64,000 nucleotides of DNA from Muscardinus avellanarius (taxonomy: Eukaryota; Chordata; Mammalia; Rodentia; Gliridae). Below the pieces are notes generated by a model. The model was not told the DNA's origin and did no database searches. It saw only the letters and a list, made by a program, of their open reading frames with translations. The stretch is taken from positions 78,807,211 through 78,871,210 of the forward strand of contig OY726569.1 of NCBI GenBank assembly GCA_963383645.1. The letters run 5' to 3'. Shown here piece after piece: positions 19,766-30,730 of this stretch (its first letter is position 1; every line of letters begins with the position of its first letter). The position numbers and the translations under genes were made by a program.

Positions 19766-20156
19766 CCTACTGGCCTTTTGACCTGGTCCCTCAGTCTTCC
19801 TGACTCTTCCATGAGGGGTTGGAGGAAACGGTCATTGAGGTCGATTGTGGCACTAACATCCTATGATCCCGTGGTCACAGAGCCCCTCAGAAGAGCCCCC
19901 TTCAAGAGTCAGGGCTCGAGGAGCACACTCAGACCTCAGTGAGGCATCAGCCTTACCATCGCCCCTTGGGCGGGCAGAGGGGGTCAAGGGGAAGATGAGA
20001 CACCTGGTCTCCAGATGGGCAGCAGAGCCATGTGGTCATCTCCCGGCCTGTAGCACCTATCTCCAGCCTCATCCCTCCTCACTCCCCAGCTTATCCACCC
20101 TGGGGAGTTTATGACATGGCTTCCAGAGGTCCTCAGCCTCTCCTCCAGGTAGTCTT

Positions 20157-20158
<2 letters not shown>
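19766..20158. other. Intronic single-copy stretch
   Basis: No gene, repeat or signal recognised. Confidence 0.5.

Positions 20159-20204
<46 letters not shown>
20159..20204. repeat. (TG)n microsatellite at a SINE 3' end
   Basis: About 22 units abutting antisense GGTACTGGGGATTGAACCCA. Confidence 0.95.
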
Positions 20205-20205
<1 letters not shown>

Positions 20206-20605
20206 TACTGGGGATTGAACCCAGGGGCTTTCTACTTCTGAGATACATCCCCGGCCCTATATTATTTTTTATTTCTTTATTTCTTTATTTTTTGGTGGTA
20301 CTGGGGTTCCTGGAAGCCCTTCTACCTCCAGGCTACACTCCCAGACCTATTTTATATTTTTGAAACAGGGTCTCTTAAACCAGCGTGGCTGGCTACGAAC
20401 CTGTGCGATCCTCCTGTCTCCACATCCCAAGCGCGGGGATTACAAGCGTGCGCCACCACGCCTGGCTTATTTTTTATTTGAAAACAGGATCTCACTAAGT
20501 TGCAGACAGTCTTTTTCAATTACTGAGGCTGGCCTTGAATCTTCAATCCTCCCGTTTCAGCCTTCCAAGTATTGAGGTTACAAGCATGCACCACCATGCC
20601 CAGCT
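20205..20605 (-). mobile_element. B1-ID SINE split by a hairpin-subfamily SINE
   Basis: Outer copy 20205-20262 and 20470-20605. The inner copy 20288-20467 has the variant end GGTTCCTGGAAGCCCTTCTA and the shortened CCAGCGTGGCTGGCT core. Confidence 0.83.
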
Positions 20606-21010
20606 CTCCAGGTGGTCTCAACGTATGCCACATGGGCCTAGAGCCACCAGGGTCCCCCAGCCAAAGCACTGCCCTGTCACCATGAAGAAGGCTTTGGGGT
20701 GGGGTGGGCACCCCAGGGCCCTCATGCATCAAGTTCACCCCTGCCCTACACTCTGCCTCACAGAGTGAGCAAGGCCTTGGCAAGTCCCCTGTCCTCCTGT
20801 CTGATCCCCCAAAAGGGTGGAAGGATAGCGAGAGCCTGTAGGTGCATTTGCAGGGCGCAACCAAAGCAGGCAGGGGCAGCTGAATACCAGCTTGCCCCTG
20901 CTCCTGTCAGACTCTCTTGGTCAAAGTACGCGGAGCTGAGCTGAACTGCGTGGTCCAAGGCACGCTGCGCCCTTCCTGGGTTAACTTCCCCGGGAGCACC
21001 AATGGGCCCG
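20606..21010. other. Intronic single-copy stretch
   Basis: Nothing recognised. Confidence 0.45.
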
Positions 21011-21019
21011 GCAGCTGGA

Positions 21020-21250
21020 CTTCTCAGCACTTCATGCACAAATATGTAAGATCTTGCTGTTGCACAGGGAAAAATGGGAATCCCTCCAATGTTCAACATC
21101 TGGAAACAAGCTCAATCAGTTATGGTAACCAATATGGTGGAACAAGGCCTTGGAACAGGTCTCCAAAGAGTAATGACAGGAGAAAATGCTCACTGCAGAT
21201 TCGGTGAGAAGGAAGAGAAGAAAAGGTATCTCCACTCCTCCAAACTGTCA
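21020..21250 (+). mobile_element. Old L1M 3' fragment
   Basis: GGAATCCCTCCAATGTTCAA and CAGTTATGGTAACC with a following ATGGTGGAA match the common L1M 3'-terminal layout. Confidence 0.5.
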
Positions 21251-21680
21251 ACGGTATTAGTTTCTGGGGTGGGTGCACAGGTGCTTTTCATTTTCATTTT
21301 TATACCACTTTTTCTGTTTTCCACATTTATTTTTTTTTTTTATAATGGGCATGTACTACTTTTAAATCGGGAAAAAAAACTGCATAGATTTCTTCTGAAC
21401 CAAATGATCTAGCATCAGGTTAAAGCCTCCTCAGGCTGGGGGCAGGGGTTGCTGCTGGGTTTGGTGACTGAGCACAGTGTTACAGCCTGCCCCACCTCCT
21501 GCACACTCATGCACACACACACGCACACCACCTTCTGCACACTCACGACACCTGCACCCACACCCACACCAGCACTGCCACTTTCACATGGTAACCTGAG
21601 TTGGTGGCTGCAGCACCCTCTCCCAGTCCAGCCACGCCCGGCTTTCCCCAGCCCTTTTTATTTTAAGGAAGGGTCACACA
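21251..21680. other. AT-rich and CA-rich stretch; old antisense SINE at the end
   Basis: 21500-21575 is a CA/CACC-rich low-complexity patch. 21650-21680 (CAGCCCTTTTTATTTTAAGG) is the ID/linker side of an antisense SINE continued at 21935. Confidence 0.5.
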
Positions 21681-21934
21681 GAGCTGGGCTTGGTGGCGCA
21701 CACTTGTAATCCCAGCATTTGGGAGGCTGAGACAGGAGGATCGCTGTTCGCGGAGAGCCTCAGCCACTTAGTGAGGCCCTCTGCAACTCAGTGAGACCCG
21801 ATTTCAAAATAAAGAATAAAAAATAGAGTTGGGGGTGGAGCTCGGAGGTCGAATGCCCCTGGGTTCCATCCCCAGACCCGCAAAAAAAAAAAAAAAAAAA
21901 AAAAAAAAGAAAGAAAGAAAGAAAGAAAGAAAGG
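21681..21934 (+). mobile_element. B1-ID dimer SINE, full length, with poly(A)+(GAAA)n tail
   Basis: AGCTGGGCTTGGTGGCGCAC ... CCATCCCCAGACCCGC, A27, (GAAA)6. Flanks AAGGGTCACACAGAG and AAGGGGCACAAGTTG suggest insertion into an older SINE. Confidence 0.87.
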
Positions 21935-22030
21935 GGCACAAGTTGTCCAGGCTGGTCTCTAACTTGTGATCCTCCTGCCTCGACCTCCTGAGTAGCTGGG
22001 ATTACAGGTGTGCACCACTGTGCCCTGCTG
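21935..22030 (-). mobile_element. B1-like SINE half, older copy
   Basis: TTGTCCAGGCTGGTCTCTAA ... GGGATTACAGGTGTGCACCA. Confidence 0.75.
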
Positions 22031-22320
22031 GGTTGTTTCCTTCTGGGCTGAGCATTTACCTGGGCCTTAGCATTTAAGGCTGTCTACTTCCTGATCTGAA
22101 GATGGAGGGCACACTGCCACCTCCCAAGCCAGGGGCAGGGAACCATCCCCAGATCTCCTGGAGTCTGATTACAGCCTCCCGCTGAGAGCAGTTGCCCTGG
22201 AGTCCAACCAAATGGTGTCACCGCATTTGCATTACTTATCTAGAAAATGTAGATAAGAGAATTAGGAGGAGTTGATTGTTAACAGCTCAGCTCAGTAGTA
22301 CCCTAGGAGTCTATGGGGAA
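22031..22320. other. Intronic stretch with possible constrained AT-rich block
   Basis: 22205-22270 holds GCATTTGCATTACTTATCTA, with GATA- and octamer-like words. No direct proof of function. Confidence 0.35.
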
Positions 22321-22324
22321 AAGA

Positions 22325-22420
22325 ACAATAACTTATACTTACTGAGATTTTTTTACCACGTGCCAGGGACTGAGTGTTCTAACTGCTCATTTGACTATAA
22401 TTCTAGTGGGAGCATAACAA
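22325..22420 (+). repeat. MIR fragment
   Basis: ACTTACTGAGATTTTTTTACC, then GTGCCAGGGACTGAGTGTTC, as in the MIR core. Confidence 0.5.
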
Positions 22421-22705
22421 TAGGATGGGGCTTCCTCCTCCAGCTGCGCCAGACTAACTCCCTTCACACCAAACTGCCGACAATAGCTAGAAAGGCTGGG
22501 AAAACATGAAGGCACTGAAGAATCCCCAAGGGATCAACAACTGGAAGGGTCAAAATGCTAAGATCCAGAGGAAAGAGGCCTGACGCAGCACCTCACTCCC
22601 CTCTCACGAGGAGCTGCGTGAGGGGCTAGGAAGGAAAAATGGAGCTCAGGGCCTAAGGAGGAGGGCCGCAGTTAACACCCGGTGTTTCTTTTTCTTTTCT
22701 TTTTT
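22421..22705. other. Intronic single-copy stretch
   Basis: Nothing recognised. Confidence 0.4.
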
Positions 22706-22910
22706 CTTTTGTAGTACTGGGGATGGAACCCAGGGGCATTCTACCTCCAAACTATACCCCCAGCCCTATTTTTTATTCTTTATTTTGAAACAGGGTCTCA
22801 CTAAATTGCAGAAAGCCTAAGTAGCTGAGGCCGGCCGCGAACCCGTGATCCTCCTGTCTCAGCCTCCCAAGTACTGGGATTACAAGTGTGCGCCACCGCA
22901 CCTGGCCGAT
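22706..22910 (-). mobile_element. B1-ID dimer SINE, full length
   Basis: TAGTACTGGGGATGGAACCC ... GCCACCGCACCTGGCC. Confidence 0.87.
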
Positions 22911-23049
22911 GCCCCAGTTTTTCAACTGGGATCTCTCTAGGGCTACACCCTAGAAGTAGGAGAAAATTAGAAATAAACCTGCCCTGGAAAGGATTGAAGC
23001 CAGGCTTGGAAACTGCCACCCCAAGTGCATGAGGGTGAACTGTGGTCTC

Positions 23050-23425
23050 TGGGTGAGTAGTTCTCAAACTTCAGCGTGATCGACATCTCCTGGTGGATTG
23101 CTGGATTCCACCCTCCCTGTCGATGAATCCAATGTAGAGGCTGAGAACTTGTCCGCCTGCCTGTCTGCCCGCTCTCCTTCCTTTCCTTTTTTAAGTACTT
23201 GCAATTGAACCAAGAGGCTCTCTACCTTCAAGCTGTACCTTCACCCATTATTTTTTTTTTTTAAACAGGGTCTTGCTAAGTTGCGGAGGCTGTCCTAGAA
23301 CCTGCGATCCTCATCTCAGTCTACCAAGTACTGCTGGGCTGAGGACCTGCGTTTCTAATAAGTTTCCAGATGATATTCATGCTACTGGCTCAGGGACCAC
23401 ACTTTGAGAATCACTGCTCTGATAA
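23050..23425. mobile_element. MER5-type hAT (Charlie) relic split by a SINE
   Basis: Ends AGTAGTTCTCAAACTTCAG and CACTTTGAGAATCACTGC form the inverted termini typical of MER5. The middle (GATATTCATGCTACTGGCTC) also fits. A SINE lies at 23185-23335. Confidence 0.65.
23185..23335 (-). mobile_element. B1-ID SINE inside the MER5 relic
   Basis: AAGTACTTGCAATTGAACCA ... CTACCAAGTACTG; no terminal B1 sequence. Confidence 0.7.
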
Positions 23426-23444
23426 CAGTTGAAGTGTATAGCTA

Positions 23445-23860
23445 AGCTGGCACACATCTGTAATCAATTCCAGCTACTTGGGAGGCTGAGGCAGGAGGAT
23501 TGCAAGTTTGATGCCAGCCTCAGCAATTTAGTGAGACCCTCAAAATAAAAAATGAAAAGGAGCTGGGCATGGTGGCGCACGCTTGTAATCCCCGCACTTG
23601 GGGGACTGAGACAAGAGGATCACACAGGTTCGAAGCCAGCCTCAGCCTCTTAGTGAGGCTCTCAGCAACTTGGTGAGACCCTGTTTCCAAATAAAGTATA
23701 AAATAGGTCTGGGAGTATAGCCCGGAGTTAGAAAAGCCCCTGGGTTCCACCACCCCCCTGGCACCACAAATAAAATAAAATAAAATAAATAAAAACTAAA
23801 AGGGCTGGAGATGTAGCTCAGTGGTAGAATGCCTTTGGGTTCAGTACTGAAAAAGTAAGA
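23445..23860 (+). mobile_element. Nested B1-ID SINEs
   Basis: Outer copy 23445-23559 and 23803-23855 (ID half GGCTGGAGATGTAGCTCAGT). The inner copy 23560-23767 is of the CCCCGCACTTGG subfamily, with an AAATAAA-rich tail. Confidence 0.8.
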
Positions 23861-23874
23861 AAGAATGTATAACT

Positions 23875-24415
23875 AAAAGCCAGTAGATATGAATATGAAA
23901 TGATAAAAAATACTAGGTTAATCTAAGAAGAGGCAAGAAAAAATGGAAAAAGGAATACTGTAGAGATGAGATAAATAGAAAACAAATAGTTAAGTTAGGT
24001 TTATACCAACTGTATCAGTAATTACACTGAATGTAAATGGAAAAAAATTGCTCATAAAAGACAAAGATAGTTATATAGTGTTTTTGTCTATTTATGTGAT
24101 ATTTTAGGAAAGGCAAATACCATGAAAAGCAGATCAGTGGTTGCTAAGGACCTACTGGCATGGTTATATCATTGTATGTATTTTGCAGAACACACTGAAT
24201 TATACACTTAAAACTGATTATTGTATCATGTGTTATACCTCAAAGCTTTAAAAATTTAAATTTAATCTTTATATAAATGTTTATGCAAAATTTTACTTAA
24301 ATTAAAAATATTTAAAAGACAAAGACAAGATTTTAAATAACTACAAAATCCAACTAAATGCTTCAGAGAGACAATGTACCTATAACATAAAAATATACAA
24401 GGCGACAGTCAAAGA
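23875..24415 (+). mobile_element. Old L1M fragments, one inserted in another
   Basis: 23880-24060 (AATTACACTGAATGTAAATG) and 24300-24415 (AAAATCCAACTAAATGC) read as one L1M segment. 24070-24265 (CAGATCAGTGGTTGCTAAGG, TTATACACTTAAAACTG) is an L1ME/MD-type 3' end between them. Confidence 0.6.
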
Positions 24416-24429
24416 ATGAGTGAATGATA

Positions 24430-24645
24430 ATACCCCATCCTTATTAATCTCTGTGTTTCAGGCATTGTTCCGAACGCTCAGCACGATCTTGTTTAACCCT
24501 TACAGTAGCTCTGAGAAGGCTGCGTCATCATCACCTCTGTTTTGAAGGTAAAGACACCGAGGCACGAGAAGGCTGTAGGTCCCCGTGGGCACACAGCTGG
24601 AGAGGAGAGCTGAACACGAAGCCTGGAGGACTGATTCCAGCGTCA
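24430..24645 (+). repeat. MIR SINE
   Basis: GGCATTGTTCCGAACGCTCA, TTTAACCCTTACAGTAGCTC, GGCACACAGCTGG-type 3' part. Ancient mammalian repeat. Confidence 0.65.
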
Positions 24646-24664
24646 CTCCACCCCAGGGCCTCGC

Positions 24665-24870
24665 ATGCCAGCTACCATTTACTGAGCGCTTGCTGTGCTC
24701 TGAACTTCATGTCAAATGCTTCGAATGCATTATCTCATTTAACCATCCTCTTCCACACACGGGAAGACTGGGGCTCAGAGAAGTTAACAGAGATCACGCA
24801 GCTGGAGAGCAGCAGACCTCCATTTGACCCACATCTGTCTGATCAGAGTGCCCGCCTCACTGGGAGCCCT
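24665..24870 (+). repeat. MIR SINE
   Basis: CCATTTACTGAGCGCTTGCT, CATTATCTCATTTAACCATC, GGGGCTCAGAGAAGTTAAC. A near-complete second MIR right after the first. Confidence 0.7.
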
Positions 24871-25110
24871 AGTCTCGGCAAATGAAGTCAACGGGCTGTT
24901 GGAACAGCCCTGGGTTCTCCAGGATGGGCTGCGGGGCTGTGGCCCGGAGAAGGTTGGCTCGGAGCGCGCCTGCTCTGCGGGCTCTCATGTGCCTGGGAGG
25001 GGAGGCCGAAAGGACAGTGATGTGTAGCTGGGTCATATCCTCAGGATTTGGCCAGCCTTTATCTGAACCCTGTAAACTGGTGACAGCCGAAATTAAATGC
25101 TTCCATGCCT
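24871..25110. other. Intronic single-copy stretch
   Basis: Nothing recognised. Confidence 0.4.
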
Positions 25111-25114
25111 GAGC

Positions 25115-25235
25115 CAGCCTTCTATGGACTTTATCTCAAAACCTTACAACAATGAATGAAAGTGATTATTATTACTGCTTACAAGAAAACTAAAGCTCAG
25201 AAAGGTAAGACTTTCCAGGGACTGATTCAGGTGTG
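25115..25235 (+). repeat. MIR fragment
   Basis: CCTTACAACAATGAATGAAAG, AACTAAAGCTCAGAAAGG. Confidence 0.5.
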
Positions 25236-26009
25236 AGTCCGAAGCCTGGGCTCTTGTATACTATACCTGTCAGGAAGCACCTGTGTGGCCTTCCACTGTT
25301 AATAAACCAGGGGGGAGTGGTGAAGAATGGTTTTGAAGGAGTTAAAACCAGAGTCCTCATTGAAGAGAATGAAAAATGGGAGCTTCCAGAAAATATTAAG
25401 AGATTTGGGGTGATTTAGCAGCCAGGGGTGGCTGTCTAGATAACCTTTGAAGGCCTGGATTCAAATAAATACAGAGCCATTGTGAGGATACTGAACCATC
25501 ATCCAGGATCCCTCAGAGCAACAGGAGAGACTGCTTTCAAACTAAAAGATAAAAGCCAGAGCTTCCTAGTAGGGCAGAAGATTAAATATTAATGATTAAA
25601 ACCCAGGGAAAAGGTGAAATCTTTTAAGAGGTGCTAGACCATCTCCTGGTCAGATTATATGTAGACTGCTTTGCAGACTGTGAGATGCTGGGACTCTGGT
25701 AGATGTTTGGAGAAGGCTTAGGGCTGGATTTGATAATTTCTGGCCTGGAAGCAAGGGAGCCACCAGGCTAGCCTGGAGTTATTAGCTGTAGCTTGCTGCA
25801 AAGGGAGATAAACCAGAGGTGGGGATGGGAGCCAGGTCGGCAGAGTCAAAAAGGGCAAAGTTAGCTCTCTGTATCGGTTCATCTCCTCGGCATGCCTAAC
25901 ACAATTGGTTATCTTTTCTCTCTCCTCTGTGTCCAATGGCTCCTAACTCCTCATCCTTCCTAAAACCACGTAAACATACTGGAATATCTCTCATTTAAAC
26001 ATGAAATCA
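25236..26009. other. SINE-free intronic stretch
   Basis: 770 bp, AT-balanced, no recognised repeat or coding sequence. GATTAAATATTAATGATTAA at about 25580 is a homeodomain-like AT block. Confidence 0.45.
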
Positions 26010-26224
26010 TAGCCAGCCATGGTGGCACACACCTGTAATCCTAGTACTTGGGAGGCTGAAGACAGGAAGATCACAGGTTTGTGACGAGCCTCAGCAACAT
26101 AGTAAAATCTTCTGCAATTTAGTGATATCCTGTTTTAAAAAGAACAAAATAAAGAAAAATATAGCTGGGAGTTTAGCTCAGAGTTAGGATGTCCCTAAAT
26201 TCAATCTCCAGTATCACTCACACA

Positions 26225-26270
<46 letters not shown>
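26010..26270 (+). mobile_element. B1-ID dimer SINE with (CA)n
   Basis: AGCCAGCCATGGTGGCACAC ... CAATCTCCAGTATCACTC, (CA)24 at 26217-26269. Confidence 0.83.
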
Positions 26271-26271
<1 letters not shown>

Positions 26272-26485
26272 ATAGCCAGATATGGTGGCACACTCCTGTA
26301 ATCCCAGTACTCAGGAGACTGAGACAGAGATCACAGGTTTAAGACACCCTTAGCAAGGTAGTAAGGCCCTCAGCAACTTAGAGAGACCCTGTTTCAAAAC
26401 AAAAACATAAAAAGGGCTAGGAGTATAGCTCAGAGATAAAATGCAGTTGGATTCAATACCCATCATCAAAACAAGAAAAAGAAAA
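26271..26485 (+). mobile_element. B1-ID dimer SINE
   Basis: ATAGCCAGATATGGTGGCAC ... CAATACCCATCATC; directly follows the CA tail of the previous copy. Confidence 0.8.
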
Positions 26486-26489
26486 ATAT

Positions 26490-26965
26490 CGTGGCTGCAA
26501 ATATTTTGACACCCCTCCCATGGAGAGGCAGTGGTGGTGTCTGTGCCTTCCCGCTTGGCCTGGGAGGGCTCGTGAATGCTTCAGCCACACGCACCGCAAA
26601 GGTGGTGTGATGCGACCTTGGAGGCCAGGTTATGAAAGGCCAGGTCTGTCACCTTGCTCCCTGCAGGCTCTTGGAGCCGGAGTCATCCTGGAGGCAGTTG
26701 GATGACTCTGAGCCACTCTGCTGGAGAGGCCATGTGTGAGTAGAGGCTCTGCTTGAGGGAACCCACTGAGACCAGCCTCCAAGCCCTCCCCGAGATGCCA
26801 GACTTGTGAGCGAAACCCTCCTGGGCTCTCCAAACCAGGCCATCTGTCGCCAGGTGAGCTTCGTGAGTGCCACATGGAGTGGAAGGATCCCGCAGCCAGC
26901 TACTCCCTGCATTTCTGACCCCTCAAAGTCATGAGGTGTGACAACATGTCTAAGCTGCTGAACAC
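26490..26965 (+). mobile_element. MLT1-type MaLR solo LTR
   Basis: ATTTTGACACCCCTCCC, GAGAGGCCATGTG, CCACTGAGACCAGCC, GCATTTCTGACCCCTCAAAG and TCTAAGCTGCTGAA fit the order of MLT1 landmarks. No internal retroviral genes. Confidence 0.6.
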
Positions 26966-26969
26966 CTGT

Positions 26970-27300
26970 CCTCAGGGCCTTGACCCCTTTGGCTCCTGTC
27001 CCCCTCTCGCCCCAGCCTGCTTTAGCTCTCAGCTCAGGGAGGCCAGCCCCACATCCTCCGTTTAGATTTCCATTCCCTGGTTATCTGCTCTCCACAGCGC
27101 CAGGCTCTTCCCCTCCAAGTGCTTATCACAGTCTCTATTTATATACGTGTGATTCGTTGATTAGTGTCTTTTTCCTTCACCAGATTGTGAGCTTCAGAGG
27201 AGTGTGGACTGTTTGGTCTTAATCATCCCTGCTTCACCTTGCCTGGTATACAGTAGGTACTCAGCAAGCAGCTGATCTCATGAATGAATGAGTGAATTGG
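26970..27300 (-). mobile_element. L2 3' end, antisense
   Basis: GTGCTTATCACAGTCTC, AGATTGTGAGCTTCAGAGG, GGTATACAGTAGGTACTCAG and TGAATGAATGAG are the usual L2 landmarks read antisense. Confidence 0.65.
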
Positions 27301-27889
27301 AGAGTGAGCAAGCTAGGCAGGCTGAGGCTCCCTGGTAAGGAAGCACCCGCCAGGATCTGGGGTGGATGGAGCACGTCTACGAGGCACTTTAGCACTGCAC
27401 AACAAACGTTTCCTGGGCAGTTGCTTTGGGCCGGTTTTTGGCATGCAAAAATAGACAGAAGTTAGCACATGCTATGAGGAGGGGTGGGGAATACAGACTC
27501 GCAAATACAGTTTCTATAGACTGGAGAAAGTTGTGTTGGCAGTACACAGGGTGCAAGGAAGCCCTGTCCTGGATGGTAGGGAACCTTCCTAAGGGTCTAT
27601 TAAAACGACAGGATATGTATTTGTAAGAGAATAAAATTAGAACAAAACTGGAGAACAAAAAAGAATTATATCAGTGGGCCAGAAACGCTGAGGAATTCCT
27701 GAGAGACGAAGAGCAGATGGTATTCCTTGATGAATAAATCAGCGTAGCTAAACCCGTAGTCCCGAGGCAAGGATAACTTCCATGCAAGGGCGAGGCCTAC
27801 GGAGGAAGTAAACTTCCCCAAATGTAGAGGAAATCAATACCAGCTGCCTGTTCTTGTTAATACCTTCCTCCATTCATAAGTATAAATGA
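27301..27889. other. SINE-free intronic stretch
   Basis: No gene recognised; the two opposite 66-89 codon frames are not conserved-looking. Confidence 0.4.
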
Positions 27890-28472
27890 ACAAAAGAGGA
27901 AAATGAATAGCAGCTACATGAAAATGAAAGAGAAGACTTTAATAAGCAAAGAGAACAATCAACCCAATATAATTCCAAAAATCACTAAAACTGCAGAAAA
28001 AGTCTTTAAAATGTTTTTGGATTCGTATCCTCAGAGAGATATGAAGACATTGCATCGAAGAAACAAGAACAGGAACAGGAAGCTATGGAGCAATTCAAAG
28101 AGATAAAAGTTTTTAAAGTTGAAATAATTGTCTAAATTTACAAAAATTCAATGGTGCGACTGGATAATAGAAGGGACATAGTTAAACATTAGTCTTTTAG
28201 TGTAAAAGATAAAGGTAATGACATGTCCCAAGACAGAACAAAAAGATGTAAACGCAGAACAAATGAAAGTTAAGAGACATGGAAGAGAGTCCCAGGAGAT
28301 CCAACATACATCCAAAGAACTTTCAGAAAGATACTTTTAGAAGCTGGACATGGTGGTGCATGCCTGTAATCTCAACACTTAGAAGGCTGAGACAGGTGGA
28401 TCGCAGGTTTGAGGCCAGCCTTAGCAACGTAATGACACTTTCAGCAACTTAGCAAGACCCTGTTTATATCAG

Positions 28473-28518
<46 letters not shown>

Positions 28519-28680
28519 AGTGAGAATAAAGGAGAAAAATAATGAAAACACCACATTGTATACCATAAATATATACAGTTACTCTTTGTCAGTTAAAAAT
28601 AATTAAAGAAGCAGAAGATATTTCCTGAACTTAAAAAAAATTACTGAAAAGTTCCACCAAGCACCAAGCTGGAGACATGA
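27890..28680 (+). mobile_element. Probable old L1 5'/ORF1-side fragment with a SINE insert
   Basis: A-rich, L1-like composition with GGAAGAGAGTCCCAGGAGA and AGATATTTCCTGAACTTAAA (ORF1-side phrases). A SINE with (CA)n lies at 28340-28517. Confidence 0.4.
28340..28517 (+). mobile_element. B1-ID SINE, ID half lost, (CA)n tail
   Basis: AGCTGGACATGGTGGTGCAT ... AGACCCTGTTTATATCAGG, then (CA)21. Confidence 0.75.
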
Positions 28681-29334
28681 GCACACACATGAGAAGCGTG
28701 GAGAGGAGAAGGGCGAGTCGGCTTGAAGGTGCCTTTGGGATTTCAGGATAGAAATCCTACCTGGCAGTCGGGTGTATGGAATTAAAGCTCTGGGTGGTGA
28801 TCAGGGCTGGAGAGGGATCTGAGAAGCATTGGAGGACCTCTGCAGAGGGAAAAGCATAGCAGAGAAGGGGACTGGAGAGAAGGGGACGATGAAACAGCTG
28901 GCATCCTTCTCCATTTCCAAGGGAGATGTCTTAGTTGCAGTCTTTTAGAGAGAACCAATCCATTTTCCTTTCTATCCCCTGCTGCCTTGGGCTCCCATGA
29001 GCCAGACTGCCCTCTCCCTCAAAGCGTAACCCATCTGCTTGGGGGATGGGGTTGTGGCTGACAAGGGTGAAAATTGCTGGGAGGATTGGAATGGTGGCTC
29101 TACTACTCAAATTAGTCCATTTCCAGGTGGAAATCAAATCTTTATTCTTGCTGAAACAACCTGTCTCTCCACTGAAGCAGCTCATTCCAAACCACTTAGA
29201 AGCAAACAGCACATCTAAGGATGGAAGATAACACACCTAATGGAGAGGTAGAGCTTCCGCCTTCACTCCCGCTTCCTTTGCTTTGGGTGGGGAGCGAGAA
29301 TGGCAGCTGCAGGAAAGAGGGGGAAGAGAAAAGA
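28681..29334. other. SINE-free intronic stretch
   Basis: No gene or repeat recognised. 29100-29220 (CTTATTCTTGCTGAAACAAC-like content) may include an old MIR/L2 piece but is not callable. Confidence 0.4.
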
Positions 29335-29640
29335 GGAGCTGGGGGGCAGCGGCGCCTGTAATCCTCACACTCTGAGGTGGCTGAGGCAGGTGAGGCAGGT
29401 TCAAAGCTGGCCCAGGCAACGTAGTGAGACCCTATTCCAAAATTTAAAAAGGGCTGGGTGTAGTGGCACATGCCTGTGATCCTAGTATTTGAGAGGCTGG
29501 GGCAGGAAGATGGCAGGTTTGAGGCCAGACCCAGCAGTTTAGTGAGACCATGTTTCAAAATAAAAAATAAAATAGGGCTAGGGGTGTGACTTGGAGGTAG
29601 AATACCCCTGAGTTCAATCCCCGGTATCATACGCACTCAT
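29335..29640 (+). mobile_element. Two tandem B1-ID SINEs
   Basis: A diverged B1 half at 29335-29449, then a complete dimer at 29450-29630 ending CAATCCCCGGTATCATACGC. Confidence 0.78.
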
Positions 29641-29651
29641 ACACCCACACT

Positions 29652-29677
29652 TAGGAAGGAAGGAAGGAAGAGGAGAA

Positions 29678-29755
<78 letters not shown>
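29652..29755. repeat. (GGAA)n then (GA)n microsatellite
   Basis: (GGAA)4-5 then about 38 GA units, lying in the tail of the upstream SINE. Confidence 0.95.
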
Positions 29756-29758
<3 letters not shown>

Positions 29759-29837
29759 AATGCAAGAAAGCAAGCTTGATACAAAGAACAGACAAAAAAA
29801 AGACCACAGAGAAGAGATGGCAGGAACATTCATTTCA

Positions 29838-30083
29838 GAGCTGGGTGTGGTGGTGCACGCTTGTAATCCCCGCGCTTGGGAGGCTGAGACAGGAGGATTG
29901 CGCAGGTTCGAAGCCAGCCTCAGCTATTTAGTGAGGCTCTCAGCAACTTAGTGAGACCCTGTTTCCAAATAAAAAATATAAAATAGGTTTGGGAGTATAG
30001 CCCAGAGGTAGAAAGCACCTGGGTTCCACCCCCAGTACCACCCCCCAAAACAAACAAACAAACAAACAAACAAAAAACAAAGA
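29838..30083 (+). mobile_element. B1-ID dimer SINE with (CAAA)n tail
   Basis: GAGCTGGGTGTGGTGGTGCA, CCCCGCGCTTGG subfamily, ends CCACCCCCAGTACCACC. Confidence 0.87.
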
Positions 30084-30395
30084 ACAGGAATGAGACCCAG
30101 CTTTTATTGTTCCCCAGTTTGCAGCAGAGGAGACCTTGCCCCAGATAGGATGTCGATTAAGCTTCTGAGAGGGGAAGAGGATTCAAAAATGCAGAAGAAG
30201 GTTTAAGAACTGGGAAGTTCCTTCTCCTCCAAGGGAAGGCTGTTCCTTCTGCGTCCTTCTCCCTGGAGTGGTATACCTTGGAGTCCCTCTGGGACTCACT
30301 GATAAACTGGCCTTGCGCACATCTCCAGATAGTCTGTCCCTCTCTCATTCTGCATGTGTCATGCATGTGTATTTCGGTGTTTCAACCTCTCTCTC

Positions 30396-30396
<1 letters not shown>
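30084..30396. other. Intronic single-copy stretch
   Basis: Nothing recognised. Confidence 0.4.

Positions 30397-30434
<38 letters not shown>
30397..30434. repeat. (CA)n microsatellite
   Basis: About 19 units; preceded by CTCTCTCTCAA. Confidence 0.95.
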
Positions 30435-30437
<3 letters not shown>

Positions 30438-30469
30438 CCATTTCTTTTCTTTCTCTCTCCCTTTTCTGC

Positions 30470-30534
30470 AGTACTGATGATATAACTCATGGCCTCACCC
30501 CTGCTAGGCAAGTGCTCTACCACTGAGCTTTCCT
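30470..30534 (-). mobile_element. ID element with full anticodon-side arm
   Basis: Antisense CTAGGCAAGTGCTCTACCAC is the classical rodent ID core, missing from the common dimers here. Confidence 0.75.
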
Positions 30535-30544
30535 TCCTTTCTTC

Positions 30545-30730
30545 CTTATACTAGGATGGGAGGAGATAGGGGCATTCTACCTCTAACCTACACACACAGC
30601 CATTTTCTTCTTCTTTTTTTTTTTTGAAACAGGATCTTGCTAAGTTGCTGAGGCTGGCCTCAAACCTGACATCCTCCTGTCTCAGCCTCCCAAGTAATGG
30701 GATTACAGGCAAGCACCACCACGCCTGGCC
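30545..30730 (-). mobile_element. B1-ID dimer SINE
   Basis: GGGGCATTCTACCTCTAACC ... GCACCACCACGCCTGGCC. Confidence 0.82.
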
